From contig NZ_FQWQ01000001.1 of NCBI RefSeq assembly GCF_900129725.1, positions 868,001-932,000 of the forward strand: a stretch of 64,000 nucleotides of DNA, given 5' to 3'. The stretch's first letter is position 1; every line of letters begins with the position of its first letter. This DNA is from Chryseolinea serpens (GTDB lineage: Bacteria > Bacteroidota > Bacteroidia > Cytophagales > Cyclobacteriaceae). The translations under genes were made by a program, and so were the position numbers. The notes under the pieces were generated by a model. That model made no database searches. It was given only the letters and a program-made list of their open reading frames with translations, and was not told the origin of the DNA. Positions 17,749 through 26,573 of the stretch are shown in pieces.

Positions 17749-20118
17749 CTATTCGCTTCTCAGCGCCTTCACCGGGTTGCGCAGCGACGCGCGGATGGCC
17801 TGGGTGCTCACGATCAGGGCCGTTACCCCCAGCAACATCAATCCCGACACGGGGAATACCCACAACGGCATGTCTATTCTTACCTGGTATTGCTCCAAAA
17901 ATTGCTGCGCCGCCCAGCCGGCCAGGGGCGCCGAAAAAATAAAGGCGACGATCACCATGCGCGAAAAATCTTTTGTCAACAGCAGCACTAGTCCCGTGAC
18001 GCTGGCGCCCAACACTTTGCGGATGCCGATCTCTTTGGTGCGTTGTTCCGCGGTGAAAGCGGCCATGCCGAACAGACCCAATCCCGTGATGAACATTGCC
18101 AGCAGGGCAAACGCGCTGGTGAGCCGCCCGATCATGTTGATGCTGGAGAATTTCCGTTGGAACTCGTCATCGGCAAAGCGATACTCGAAGGGATAGTCGG
18201 GACTGTATTTTTTGAAGACGTTGCTGATGCGGATGATGGAAGCTTCTAAGTCGTCGCTTTTGGGTACACGCACGGTGATCGTGCTGGACCAGGTCGGGTC
18301 CATCGTCATCACCAGCGGGTCGATGTTGCGCGAGCCGGAGCCCATCAGCACGTCGTCCATCACACCGATGATGGTCCAGGTTTGTCCCCACATTTGAATC
18401 CGGTCGCCGACGGGATCTTTCAAATCCATGGCACGCACGGCGGCCTTGTTGAGGATGATGGCCGTGGTGTCGCTTTTGAAATCCTCGGAGAAGTCGCGGC
18501 CCTCGAGCATGCGGATGCCCATTGTTTTGGTGTAGTCATATTGGGTGGCAATGTTCGTGGCTTCCACGCGCTGGCCCGCCCGCATTCCCGTCCATTTTTC
18601 GATGGGGCTGGACGCAAAGATGTTTGTGATCGGGCTGTTTGACTTGGTCACCGACACCGCGGCGCCGGTGTTGACGAGCTCTTGTTTCAGCGAAGAGAAA
18701 TTCTTTTCAATGTCGGTTGTCGACCAGATCAGCATCAGGTTCTCACGGTCATAGCCCACTTCGCGATGCTTCAGATATTCGACTTGTTTATAGATCACCA
18801 CGGTGCCCACCGTCAGCAAAATAGAGAAGGCAAATTGCAGCGTCACCATCACTTTGCGCGGCATGCGGCCGGCCCTGCCGGTTCGCACTTTCCCTTTCAG
18901 GATCTGCGCGGGGCGGAACGACGACAAGTAGAACGCCGGATAGCTTCCGGCCAACAACCCGGTGAAGAGGATGAGTGAGAGGCCAAACAGCCAGATCTGG
19001 GGTGAGGTATAATCGATGACCAGGTGCTTATCGATCAGGACATTGTAAAACGGTCGCGCCAGTTCCACCAACACGATGGAAAAGAAGAATGCCAGCGCCG
19101 AGATGAGCAGCGACTCCCCAATGAATTGCATCACGAGTTGGTTTCGGCTGGAGCCAACGCTTTTGCGGATGCCCACCTCCCGCGCCCGGTGTTCGGAGCG
19201 GGCCGTGGCCAGGTTCATGAAATTGATACAGGCGATCACCAGGATAAAAGCGGCGATGCCCGAAAACAACAGCACATAATCGATGAGGCCGCCGTTTTCT
19301 TTTCCATTTTCAAAGTTGTTATAGAGGCGCCAGTGACTCATCGGGTGAAGGAACAGTGAAACCTCGCGCGACTCGGTGTTGTGCTTGCCTACCACATCGT
19401 GCAGGAAGCGGTCCACGCCCGCCCGGTCGGCTCCCGGCTGCAGCTCCACATAGGTCTCGAAGGCGTTGTTGTTCCAATTGTCACGGGCATATTTGATCCA
19501 GTCGGCCGTGGCTTCGAAATACACGAAGGGCAGCAGGTAATCGAAAGAGAAGGAAATGTTTTCGGGTGGGTCGGCCAGGATGGCCGTCACTTTCATGGGC
19601 TCGTTGTTGGCAATCTTGACCAGCACGATCTTGCCAAGCGCGTCTTCGTCACCGAACAGAGCGGTGGCCGTCGATTGAGTCAACACGATGGAGTGCGGCT
19701 CGCGAAGCGCGGTGGCGGCATCGCCTTGCAGCAATTGGAAACGAAACATTTCCAGGAAGCTCTCACCGGCATCGAGGCCTCGTTTGTTGAGCTTCTTTTC
19801 ACCCACGGTCAGCAACGCACTTTGCCCCACCGTGAGCACCGAGCGTTTGATGCGCGTATCCTGGGCCAACGCTTCGCGCAAGGGCAGCGGCGTGTATGGC
19901 TTGGTCATCACACCGTTGTCGGTCGTCGCGTTTTGTTTGATCTGATAGATATCCCGGTAGTTGGAAAAGTAGTGATTGAACGTGAGCTCATCCTGCACCC
20001 ACAGCAGGATCAGGATGGACGCCGCGATGCCCACCGCCAGGCCGGCGATGTTGATGAACGAGTAAGCGCCGTTTCGCTGGAGCGTGCGCAGGGCAATGGT
20101 GAGGTAATTTCTAATCAT
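17749..20118 (-). CDS. FtsX/MacB-type ABC transporter permease
   Basis: 789 residues from the ATG at 20118 (MIRNYLTIALRTLQRN), the standard start of this Bacteroidota family; the open frame runs further upstream without similarity. Topology: TM1 (about 20-40), a MacB-like periplasmic core, three TMs (about 285-390), a second periplasmic domain, and three final TMs with the FtsX signature TKEIGIRKVLGASVTGLVLLL. A parallel EVGIRKSVGSSRNQLVMQF lies in the first FtsX block. Such permeases drive export of lipoproteins, peptides or antibiotics, or transduce signals. They need a separate ATPase, and none is adjacent here. Confidence 0.92.
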   Translation of the reverse strand: MIRNYLTIALRTLQRNGAYSFINIAGLAVGIAASILILLWVQDELTFNHYFSNYRDIYQIKQNATTDNGVMTKPYTPLPLREALAQDTRIKRSVLTVGQSALLTVGEKKLNKRGLDAGESFLEMFRFQLLQGDAATALREPHSIVLTQSTATALFGDEDALGKIVLVKIANNEPMKVTAILADPPENISFSFDYLLPFVYFEATADWIKYARDNWNNNAFETYVELQPGADRAGVDRFLHDVVGKHNTESREVSLFLHPMSHWRLYNNFENGKENGGLIDYVLLFSGIAAFILVIACINFMNLATARSEHRAREVGIRKSVGSSRNQLVMQFIGESLLISALAFFFSIVLVELARPFYNVLIDKHLVIDYTSPQIWLFGLSLILFTGLLAGSYPAFYLSSFRPAQILKGKVRTGRAGRMPRKVMVTLQFAFSILLTVGTVVIYKQVEYLKHREVGYDRENLMLIWSTTDIEKNFSSLKQELVNTGAAVSVTKSNSPITNIFASSPIEKWTGMRAGQRVEATNIATQYDYTKTMGIRMLEGRDFSEDFKSDTTAIILNKAAVRAMDLKDPVGDRIQMWGQTWTIIGVMDDVLMGSGSRNIDPLVMTMDPTWSSTITVRVPKSDDLEASIIRISNVFKKYSPDYPFEYRFADDEFQRKFSSINMIGRLTSAFALLAMFITGLGLFGMAAFTAEQRTKEIGIRKVLGASVTGLVLLLTKDFSRMVIVAFIFSAPLAGWAAQQFLEQYQVRIDMPLWVFPVSGLMLLGVTALIVSTQAIRASLRNPVKALRSE

Positions 20119-20298
20119 AGTCGCTGGGGCTGAGGCTAAATTCAAGCCAATTTTAAAAACTGGTTTGGTGTCGCCATATAGCCGCTTTTGGAAGCCCCCG
20201 AGGCCGTTGGCGGGCAATCTTGTGCGCCTGCGGACGGAGGCGTCTAAAACATTTTCGATCGATTTTTTATATTCCTCGCACATTAAGACCCTTCTGTT

Positions 20299-21048
20299 AT
20301 GTTCTTCCGATCCACAGCTTTCATAGGGCTGGTGCTGGCAAGCACCTTATCCTATGGCCAAACCTACCCCGCGTCGCGCAGCAACACCGTGAAACTGGAC
20401 CTCACCTCGCAACTGCTCTATTCAAAGTCCCTGGTGTTCTCCTACGAGCGCGTACTCAAAACCCATCAAAGCATGGCCTTCACCGCCGGCTACCACACCT
20501 TCCCCACCCTGGTGGACCTGGGCGCCAACGTCCACGTGACCGACGACAACAAACGCAGCGGATTTGTACTGGGCGGTGAATACAGGTTCTACCTGGCCAA
20601 GGAAAATAAATATGCGGCACCCCACGGTGTCTACCTCGGCCCCTATGTGACCTACCATCGATTCGCCAACAACCGGAACGTTGAGGTGACCAACGCCGAC
20701 GGCTCCATCTCACAAGCCATTCTCGACACCAAGTTCAACGTTCTCAACATCGGCGTTCAACTGGGCTACCAGTTCATCATCAACGATCGCTGGTCGATAG
20801 ACTTCGCTTTTATCGGTCCTTCCACCTCCTACTACTCCGCCGATCTTAACCTCGGTGGCAACTTCAGCGCCGACGATCTCAGCGAGCACCACCAGGAGAT
20901 CCTGCAAGCCCTGGCCGACAAATTCCCATTCCTCAAAGACCTGCTCGAAGACAACACTGTGTCAGCCAGCGGCAAGTCAAGTAAGTGGTCGTTTGGTTAC
21001 CGGTATTTTTTTCAAGTGGGATATCATTTCGGAAGAAAGCGCGGATAG
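20299..21048 (+). CDS. DUF3575-like outer-membrane beta-barrel protein
   Basis: 249 residues. The signal peptide ends at LSYGQ. Strands LDLTSQLLYSKSLVFSYER, FVLGGEYRFYLAKEN, YLGPYVTYHRF and LNIGVQLGYQFIIND have the alternating pattern of a small barrel, and the chain ends KWSFGYRYFFQVGYHFGRKRG. The family is common in Bacteroidota and of unknown function. It is transcribed divergently from the FtsX permease, with 180 bases between the two starts. A large hairpin at 21232 lies downstream. Confidence 0.85.
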   Translation: MFFRSTAFIGLVLASTLSYGQTYPASRSNTVKLDLTSQLLYSKSLVFSYERVLKTHQSMAFTAGYHTFPTLVDLGANVHVTDDNKRSGFVLGGEYRFYLAKENKYAAPHGVYLGPYVTYHRFANNRNVEVTNADGSISQAILDTKFNVLNIGVQLGYQFIINDRWSIDFAFIGPSTSYYSADLNLGGNFSADDLSEHHQEILQALADKFPFLKDLLEDNTVSASGKSSKWSFGYRYFFQVGYHFGRKRG

Positions 21049-21231
21049 AAGGACATTCAAACATACTCGAACACACAACGATGACCAATCATAAAATATT
21101 TTGACTCATCCCGTATTCCGGGGTTCACTCCCACCTACCGTAGAGGATTGCAACACGTCATATCCATTTCTTAAAATCAAAATTCATTCCGGAGCAGCGC
21201 AATGGATATATACCGATATTCAATTGATTAG

Positions 21232-21272
21232 AAATTATAAGGAGAGCGACAGGTCGTCTCTCCTTATAATTT
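21232..21272. terminator. Long hairpin between convergent genes
   Basis: A 19-base arm (AAATTATAAGGAGAGCGAC) is repeated as its complement two bases later with a single bulged T. There is no long T tract, but the AT-rich base and convergent position suggest a bidirectional terminator. The rest of the gap 21049-21303 shows nothing recognisable. Confidence 0.6.
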
Positions 21273-21303
21273 GCCTGCTCACACGGTGGTAAATCTGACC
21301 GGC

Positions 21304-21654
21304 TTACTCCATTCGCCTATAACCACTCAAAATGGATGGCGTTAGCTTTGCCACCCGGTGTTCTCCCAACTTCTCTGTCAAAAGAGACTTCTTTCTCTTG
21401 AGAAATAGTCTTCTATATTTTGCACTCTTTGTTGCCAATGGATATATTTTCCCCTCGAGCACGATCACCATGTAATACTTCGCATACTGACCATCGTTGT
21501 AGTCGCGATCAATCACAGTCCGAAAAGGCTTTGAGAAAATCGCATAGTAATAAATTCCATCACACCCCAGGCTATCCATAGCCGCTGGCGAAGCGTCAAA
21601 ACGAACGGCTTCACCCTTGTTCTCCTCTTTTGGAATCAGGAGGCCCCTCCAGGC
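21304..21654 (-). pseudogene. 5'-truncated hypothetical gene remnant
   Basis: An ATG-started frame of 91 residues begins at 21579, but protein-like sequence continues upstream in the same frame without any ATG (LLIPKEENKGEAVRFDAS) until a stop at 21655-21657. The C-terminal part reads YYYAIFSKPFRTVIDRD and KYYMVIVLEGKIYPLATK, and ends in a basic tail. I read it as the tail of a longer gene that has lost its start. A short intact protein from 21579 is the alternative. It is not similar to anything I recognise. Confidence 0.5.
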
Positions 21655-21868
21655 TTATCAGTATCCCCTGCTACTGGACTGACCAAAATTTCAATCGACA
21701 AAAACTTTTAATGGTGCTTGGTTCAGTTATATATATGAGTATCCTCGTGCTAGAGCAGATACATATTCTAATTCATCATCCTGCACAAATCGTGTTATTT
21801 TTTGAATGGTTTGTAATGATGAATGACACTGGAAATCGGGATATTCATCCTTATAAACCCCCAACGCC

Positions 21869-22255
21869 ATGAAACTTTTCATCGCCCTCTTCCTGATGGT
21901 GCTCGTCACGGTTGCGTCCCAGGCCCAGTATAGAAACGACAGCACGACCTACGTCATAAAAATCCAAAAGTATCACGACATGCGCACCGTCGGCACGCTG
22001 TTGACCATCGCCGGAAGCGGGATGTTTGTTGCCGGGTTGGTGACCATGGCGGATAATCTTTTGGGTGATGATCAAAAGTTTGAGAACGGGCTTGTCGTCT
22101 ATGTGCTCGGTGCCGCCAGCCTGGGCGCGGGCATTCCCTTGTGGATCGTGGGGGCGCATAACCACAAAAAATATTCGGAGAAACTAAGGGCGCTCACTTT
22201 GAATTTTAACGCGGGCGCGTCTTATCGGGGATTGACGTTGCGCTACCGGTTTTGA
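21869..22255 (+). CDS. Small membrane protein, unknown function
   Basis: 128 residues. A signal peptide or first TM (to about SQAQ) is followed by a short charged region and two TM helices (TVGTLLTIAGSGMFVAGLVTM and VVYVLGAASLGAGIPLWIVG). Then come a basic linker (HNHKKYSEK) and a barrel-like strand ending in Phe (SYRGLTLRYRF). This two-helix plus terminal-strand form recurs in small Bacteroidota proteins of unknown role. It is bordered by gene remnants on both sides. Confidence 0.7.
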   Translation: MKLFIALFLMVLVTVASQAQYRNDSTTYVIKIQKYHDMRTVGTLLTIAGSGMFVAGLVTMADNLLGDDQKFENGLVVYVLGAASLGAGIPLWIVGAHNHKKYSEKLRALTLNFNAGASYRGLTLRYRF

Positions 22256-22285
22256 AGGTAGCCGTCGCTATCTTCACTGGATATT

Positions 22286-22556
22286 TCAATCACCACCCAT
22301 TCGCGTCTTCTTGTCGACGTATGTCAGGAAAACATTGTCGCGTCCATAGATGATCCCCACTCCACCGGTTTTCTTCTCGAGGCGGATCGTCTTACTTTGT
22401 GTGTTGAAGGCATCTATAGGGCCATGCGTTTTCATCTTTTTAACTTCAGCTTCGTCATCAAGGTATGGCCGTCGCGATAGCCATGGAAGTAGTTGAACTC
22501 GCCTGCCTGACATACGCCGGGTGAAAAGCTATTTGTTCCTGGGGTGATGACTGGGC
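22286..22556 (-). pseudogene. Frameshifted C-terminal remnant of a paralogue of the 23022-24572 gene
   Basis: The intact gene at 23022-24572 ends with a YNYFYGYL strand, then NHGPVDALN and GVIYDGAGVLLVYIVKKTKE. Here the same order appears as EFNYFHGYRDGH in one frame, then, after a +/-1 frame change near 22475, THGPIDAFN and GIIYGRDNVFLTYVDKKTR in the other frame. The segment is therefore a broken tandem copy. A 75-residue ATG frame (from 22513) exists across part of it but mixes shifted and true sequence. Its 5' side runs into the stop of the 22557-23018 gene. Confidence 0.7.
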
Positions 22557-23018
22557 CTAAATTCCGTGCTTCTTCTTCATTAAGCGAATCAGCTGATCAA
22601 AATGGCTATGCTCTACCGGGTTAAAAAGTGCATCAGGCCATGAAAGGCTCGCGGGAAAAAGGTAATACCGCCACTTGCTTTTGATTTTTATCACGTAGGT
22701 ACTTCCTTTTATCCCAAAGATGTTCCCCAGGCGGTTGACAAAATCAACGTCTTCCCATTTGATGTACTTCTTTGTTGTCAGCCAGATCCCCTCTTTTGTA
22801 ATTTCGGCCTGGCAAACACTCGGGGAATAGATATGGTGTAGCCAAAGCAAGACCGCGAGCACGGTGCCATCCCGGACAAAATCCTCCAGGGTGTAGTGGC
22901 CCTTATTCAGGGCATCCTTTGTAAAACCACCGGCACCCAGAACAAAAAGAACCATGAAAAAATATTTCAGGGAATAGTAACGAAAGGCATCGCTTTTTTG
23001 CTCTTTCTCAATGTTCAT
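22557..23018 (-). CDS. Two-TM membrane protein with a PH-like domain, hypothetical
   Basis: 153 residues. Two hydrophobic segments (LKYFFMVLFVLGAGGF and VLAVLLWLHHIY) are followed by a beta-rich cytoplasmic part (EITKEGIWLTTKKYIKWEDVDF, of which KEGIWLTTKKYIKWEDV is the core). This part resembles bacterial PH-like domains found after paired TMs. It starts 3 bases after the upstream gene's stop, so the two are cotranscribed. The remnant at 22286 follows directly. Function unknown. Confidence 0.65.
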   Translation of the reverse strand: MNIEKEQKSDAFRYYSLKYFFMVLFVLGAGGFTKDALNKGHYTLEDFVRDGTVLAVLLWLHHIYSPSVCQAEITKEGIWLTTKKYIKWEDVDFVNRLGNIFGIKGSTYVIKIKSKWRYYLFPASLSWPDALFNPVEHSHFDQLIRLMKKKHGI

Positions 23019-23021
23019 GGA

Positions 23022-24572
23022 CTATACTTTTTCGATCACCATTTCTTTGGTCTTCTTCACGATATAGACTAGCAACACCCCGGCACCATCATAGATAACC
23101 CCACTTTTCCCCGCCTTGATTTCTTTGCTTACTTTGGCAAATCTCCTATTCAACGCATCTACTGGTCCGTGGTTATCTAAGAATTGTGGTGCCGCACTTA
23201 AATCAGAACTCGTCAGGTACCCGTAAAAATAGTTGTAATCTACTGTGTAGCCACTCCCACCGGGCATCATATGCCCAGGGGTAGAAATTGTACCTCCGGG
23301 TGTGGACATGGTTGACCCTGGCGACATGATCGAGCCACCGCCATAGCGAGAGAACACCTTGCTCCCCACGATCAATCGATAATAGGTGTCCGAAGGTTCC
23401 ACCAGGATGAAAGGCTGCCCATTATTGTTCAAGGCCCTCAAGACCTTCGTTGCACGATCTGCTTCATTGCGGGCATTCGACCATTCCGTTTCCAAACTTT
23501 CATTGCCTTGCATCAGGTCGGAACTCTTAAAAGCAACCGGCGTTCCTTTAGGATAGTGAAGCAATTTTGTTTGTTCTCCTGTTTTAATGTCGTGAATAGA
23601 GAGTGCGATGGCCTCGTTGTCGAAACAAAAAACGAATAATTGGTCATCCAGCAAAAAGCTATTGTGCTTCATCTTGGCGGCATTCACCATGACCGTGATG
23701 GGACCTGCATGCTGCGGAGGCGGGGTGAACGCCGAGCCTGATTTTATCTCCCGTTTATCGCCGTTCAACCACGGAATGGTTCGCAGGTCCGCCTTGCCCG
23801 TATTCGTGTCGAGTGACATGACCGCCAGAGCTCCGGAGCTGTTGTCCTCGGGGCCATCAGAGATCAGGTAAATGATGTCTCCCCGGACATAGATCTTGTT
23901 GCCGCTCCGGCCGTTTTCAAAAGAAACTGCCTGCCCCCTGGGGACAAATTCAAAATCTTCTTTTCGCAGTATTTTCTCCAGCTTATCGTTGCTGATGGGA
24001 AACATCATCACCTTGTCGGCATCCGTGCCATTGGTGGCTACGACTCTTAGCGCATCCTTTTTCTTGTCCACAGCCACCCGGTAAAATTTTCCATCTTGTG
24101 CGAAACTGGCAATATAGTTTTCGCGGTCGAGGACCTTTTGCTGAAAGTACTCCCCTTTCTTTACAAACTGGAGTAGTTCGATGCGAGGCTCTCCCTGAGG
24201 CAATTTGGTTTCGATGTAAAACTTAATATCCTCCGGTGTGGAGATCATCCCCGCAAACCGAAAGCGCACGCTCGAAACGCGATACTTGGTCACATGCTGC
24301 GTAGCCCGGTTCACCAGGACAAATCTTGTGATCTCCGTATCCTCCTTTCCCCAAACGGCGATGTGCGTTTCATCGGTCACACCTTCCATGTTGTCCAGGT
24401 AATTTTTTTCCATGGCAAACTGAATGGGATTTGATTGGCCATATACATCGCGGGTGACCACTACCATCGCGAAAATGGTGATCAGCAATAGACAAAATCG
24501 CGAATCTGAATTGATAAAGAAAGGGAAAGGCACGATCCGTGACAACGGTCGGGCAGGGTGTGTTTTCATCAT
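23022..24572 (-). CDS. Secreted hypothetical protein with a Gly/Pro/Ser/Thr-rich hinge
   Basis: 516 residues. An N-terminal membrane or signal segment (about 27-45, ending DVYGQ) leads into a mainly beta region with repeated short strands, possibly a propeller (for example VVATNGTDADKVMMFPIS and FCFDNEAIALSIHDIKTG). About 420-450 is a low-complexity hinge of SPGSTMSTPGGTISTPGH type. The C-terminal domain follows and is duplicated as the remnant at 22286. No known family recognised. It is cotranscribed with the two-TM protein downstream. Confidence 0.7.
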   Translation of the reverse strand: MMKTHPARPLSRIVPFPFFINSDSRFCLLLITIFAMVVVTRDVYGQSNPIQFAMEKNYLDNMEGVTDETHIAVWGKEDTEITRFVLVNRATQHVTKYRVSSVRFRFAGMISTPEDIKFYIETKLPQGEPRIELLQFVKKGEYFQQKVLDRENYIASFAQDGKFYRVAVDKKKDALRVVATNGTDADKVMMFPISNDKLEKILRKEDFEFVPRGQAVSFENGRSGNKIYVRGDIIYLISDGPEDNSSGALAVMSLDTNTGKADLRTIPWLNGDKREIKSGSAFTPPPQHAGPITVMVNAAKMKHNSFLLDDQLFVFCFDNEAIALSIHDIKTGEQTKLLHYPKGTPVAFKSSDLMQGNESLETEWSNARNEADRATKVLRALNNNGQPFILVEPSDTYYRLIVGSKVFSRYGGGSIMSPGSTMSTPGGTISTPGHMMPGGSGYTVDYNYFYGYLTSSDLSAAPQFLDNHGPVDALNRRFAKVSKEIKAGKSGVIYDGAGVLLVYIVKKTKEMVIEKV

Positions 24573-24854
24573 AACAAGCCAAACGATTAGATAAAAGAAT
24601 TAAAGCAATATCGAATATACAAATAAGCTTGAAATTTCAAAATGGTTACCAGTGTCTAATAACAGACAACCCAAGGACACCACGTTTAGATCGTCATTGT
24701 ATTTTTTTTGTATCATTAACTCCCAATCGGACCAAACGTTCCAGACAGGATACGTCGATTTCCTCCACGTTCAGTCATTCCCTGCTCTTCTTCCGTATCG
24801 TTGTTATGGTCCTGTTCGAATGGTGTTCGAAGGCTGCCCTCAGGACCGCCACAA

Positions 24855-25745
24855 TCATTTCCTAAAATCTTCCTTTGCCTTTGCAGCCCATTCCTGTTTT
24901 ACTTTTTCAAAGTCCTGCAGAAAAGCTTTGTTCTGAAACAGCATATTGACAAACTGCCGGGCGAAGATCCTCGATGCTTCCGAATCGCTTGGGTAATGAA
25001 CGCCCAAGATCTCGCGGGAGTGAGCCATGTCGTAGGCATCCTTCACAAATACGTCGGTGAACTCAGGCGCTAGTTCCTGATAGATATAAGCATTGATGTA
25101 GGAGTTTGCCGCGTGGCCGCTGGGATAGGCCGCCCAGTCCGTGTCCTGCAGATTTTTCAAATCGTGATCGATAACATAAGGGCGAATGCGGGCGTATTTG
25201 AATTTGAGCGACCAGATGAAGTAGCTCGCATCGCGCCATACTTTCGCCATGAAATCGGCCGTGACGGGCAGGCTTTCCGGATTGAACCATGAACCGATGG
25301 AGCGGCCAATGTGAAAGAGGTTCCGGCGATAGCGGGCATAGGACGAATCGCCTGGTTGAACGCGGTGGCTATAATAGACATCGGCCATGTAGAGACTCGC
25401 CCGTATGTCTTCTTTGGTCCTGTACTTTTGAAGGGCCAGCAGATAGTTGATCTCCGCCCGCGTTTGTTCGGAGCTGTTGACCGGTGCATCCGGTAATTTG
25501 AAATCATCAACCTTGACACCGGTCAGGTATTGCGGCGTGAGGTTCATCCTCTGTTTTACGGTTTCCTGGTCGGTTATGAATTTTTCCTTGTCCATGGGTT
25601 CTTGCAACGACCGGGCTTTGGGGCTAAACTGCAGCAACTGTTTGTAATGGCCCCGAATGGGCGTCAACTCCCGGTGAATACCTTTTTGTGCGGTGACTAC
25701 CGCGGGCAGCAGAACGAGTAAGAGAAATGAATAGACTGTTTTCAT
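24855..25745 (-). CDS. PAP2-family acid phosphatase (class A-like)
   Basis: 296 residues. The signal peptide is cleaved at about VVTAQ. The three PAP2 phosphatase motifs are intact: K-x6-RP in KFKYARIRPY, PSGH in YPSGHAANSY, and SR-x5-H-x3-D in SREILGVHYPSD. The soluble secreted form with an N-terminal helical region resembles class A non-specific acid phosphatases. It should hydrolyse phosphomonoesters in the periplasm. The gene stands alone, with 260 bases to the neighbours on its 5' side and 282 bases without features on its 3' side. Confidence 0.93.
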   Translation of the reverse strand: MKTVYSFLLLVLLPAVVTAQKGIHRELTPIRGHYKQLLQFSPKARSLQEPMDKEKFITDQETVKQRMNLTPQYLTGVKVDDFKLPDAPVNSSEQTRAEINYLLALQKYRTKEDIRASLYMADVYYSHRVQPGDSSYARYRRNLFHIGRSIGSWFNPESLPVTADFMAKVWRDASYFIWSLKFKYARIRPYVIDHDLKNLQDTDWAAYPSGHAANSYINAYIYQELAPEFTDVFVKDAYDMAHSREILGVHYPSDSEASRIFARQFVNMLFQNKAFLQDFEKVKQEWAAKAKEDFRK

Positions 25746-25879
25746 GTTTGCGTTTTTGATATAGAGACGGCGAGGCCTTCAAAAAGACGCAAAAAAAAAT
25801 CTTGCGTCTTTTCCGGACGGTACGCGTCAATAAAGGCGAGTGAGTTCACTCATCTTATCAAACTAAAACAAATAAACGT

Positions 25880-25954
25880 ATGGAAAATCAACTTGATCCC
25901 GGCGCTTGCTGTGGCGATGACTGCTGCGGCGGCCTGAACAGCGGATGCTGCTAA
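25880..25954 (+). CDS. Candidate 24-residue Cys-rich microprotein with three CC pairs
   Basis: An ATG at 25880 opens a 24-codon frame ending TAA. The peptide begins MENQLDPGACCGDD and carries three vicinal Cys pairs (CC-x3-CC-x6-CC), the last at its very C-terminus. The leader is A-rich (AAACAAATAAACGT), as usual for Bacteroidota translation starts, and a hairpin with a short T run follows 8 bases after the stop. The arsenic operon converges on it from the other side. Vicinal thiols bind As(III) and soft metals, so a metal-binding or storage role is plausible. Chance occurrence of so short a frame cannot be excluded. Confidence 0.5.
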   Translation: MENQLDPGACCGDDCCGGLNSGCC

Positions 25955-25961
25955 ACCAAAA

Positions 25962-25985
25962 GAGGCTGCCCTTTGGGACAGCCTC
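25962..25985. terminator. Hairpin terminator between the Cys-rich micro-ORF and the arsenic operon
   Basis: GAGGCTGCCC, loop TTT, GGGACAGCCTC with one bulged A, followed by a short T run. It serves the micro-ORF (+) and possibly the sigma-factor gene (-) from the opposite side. Confidence 0.75.
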
Positions 25986-26004
25986 CTTTGTCATCTTACG
26001 CCCA

Positions 26005-26571
26005 TCAACAATGGCACGGACCACGATTCTCGCAAACCGTTACGTTTCCATAAGCATCGAGCTTGATGGTATATTGCTCGTCCATTTTGCGCTTTAACAT
26101 TTGTCGCGCGCGTTGAACGCGTGATTTGGCGCCGGAATAAGAAATATTAAGCCTTTCGGCCAATTGCAGTTGTGAGAGATTGTCGTGTTCGGTGAGCTCG
26201 ATGGCCTGGCGGTATTTGGCAGGAAGCGTCGACAGCATCTCTTTCAAACACGAATAGACGCAATCGTTCAGATTGGTGCGGTCGCTTTCCCAATCCAGGT
26301 CGAGCAAGGTGACGGATTTGTTTTGACTTCGAAAATAGTCGGTGATGGTGTTCCGCGTGATCTGATACAGCCACGCTGTAATTTTCTCGGCATCGTTTAG
26401 CTGATCCATGCGGGTGTACATTTTTAAGAAAACATCTTGAAGGATGTCCTCGGCTACAGCTTTATCTCTCACCCTGCGGTAGATGAAGGCTTTTAACGCC
26501 GTTTGGGTCTCCGTCCAGAGTATTGTTGCCGGTGCTTCCATAGGATTTGTTTTTATAACAGCATTGTCCAT
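26005..26571 (-). CDS. sigZ: ECF sigma factor, SigZ-like, with a Cys-containing tail
   Basis: 188 residues. Region 2 (VRDKAVAEDILQDVFLKMY, TAWLYQITRNTITDYFR) and region 4 (LPAKYRQAIELTEHDNLSQ, then AERLNISYSGAKSRVQRAR) of a sigma-70 ECF factor are complete. The tail after region 4 (LDAYGNVTVCENRGPCHC) carries three Cys. The YGN tail motif and position in an arsenic locus fit the SigZ-type group, which is why I give that symbol cautiously. The gene is last in the ars transcription unit, 2 bases after ACR3. No anti-sigma factor lies nearby, so the Cys tail may be the sensor (inference). Confidence 0.8.
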   Translation of the reverse strand: MDNAVIKTNPMEAPATILWTETQTALKAFIYRRVRDKAVAEDILQDVFLKMYTRMDQLNDAEKITAWLYQITRNTITDYFRSQNKSVTLLDLDWESDRTNLNDCVYSCLKEMLSTLPAKYRQAIELTEHDNLSQLQLAERLNISYSGAKSRVQRARQMLKRKMDEQYTIKLDAYGNVTVCENRGPCHC

Positions 26572-26573
26572 TT

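Noticed and set aside
20119-20283. 55-residue N-terminal extension of the FtsX-type permease
   Set aside because: The ATG at 20118 gives the usual family start; the extension is low in similarity and has no signal.
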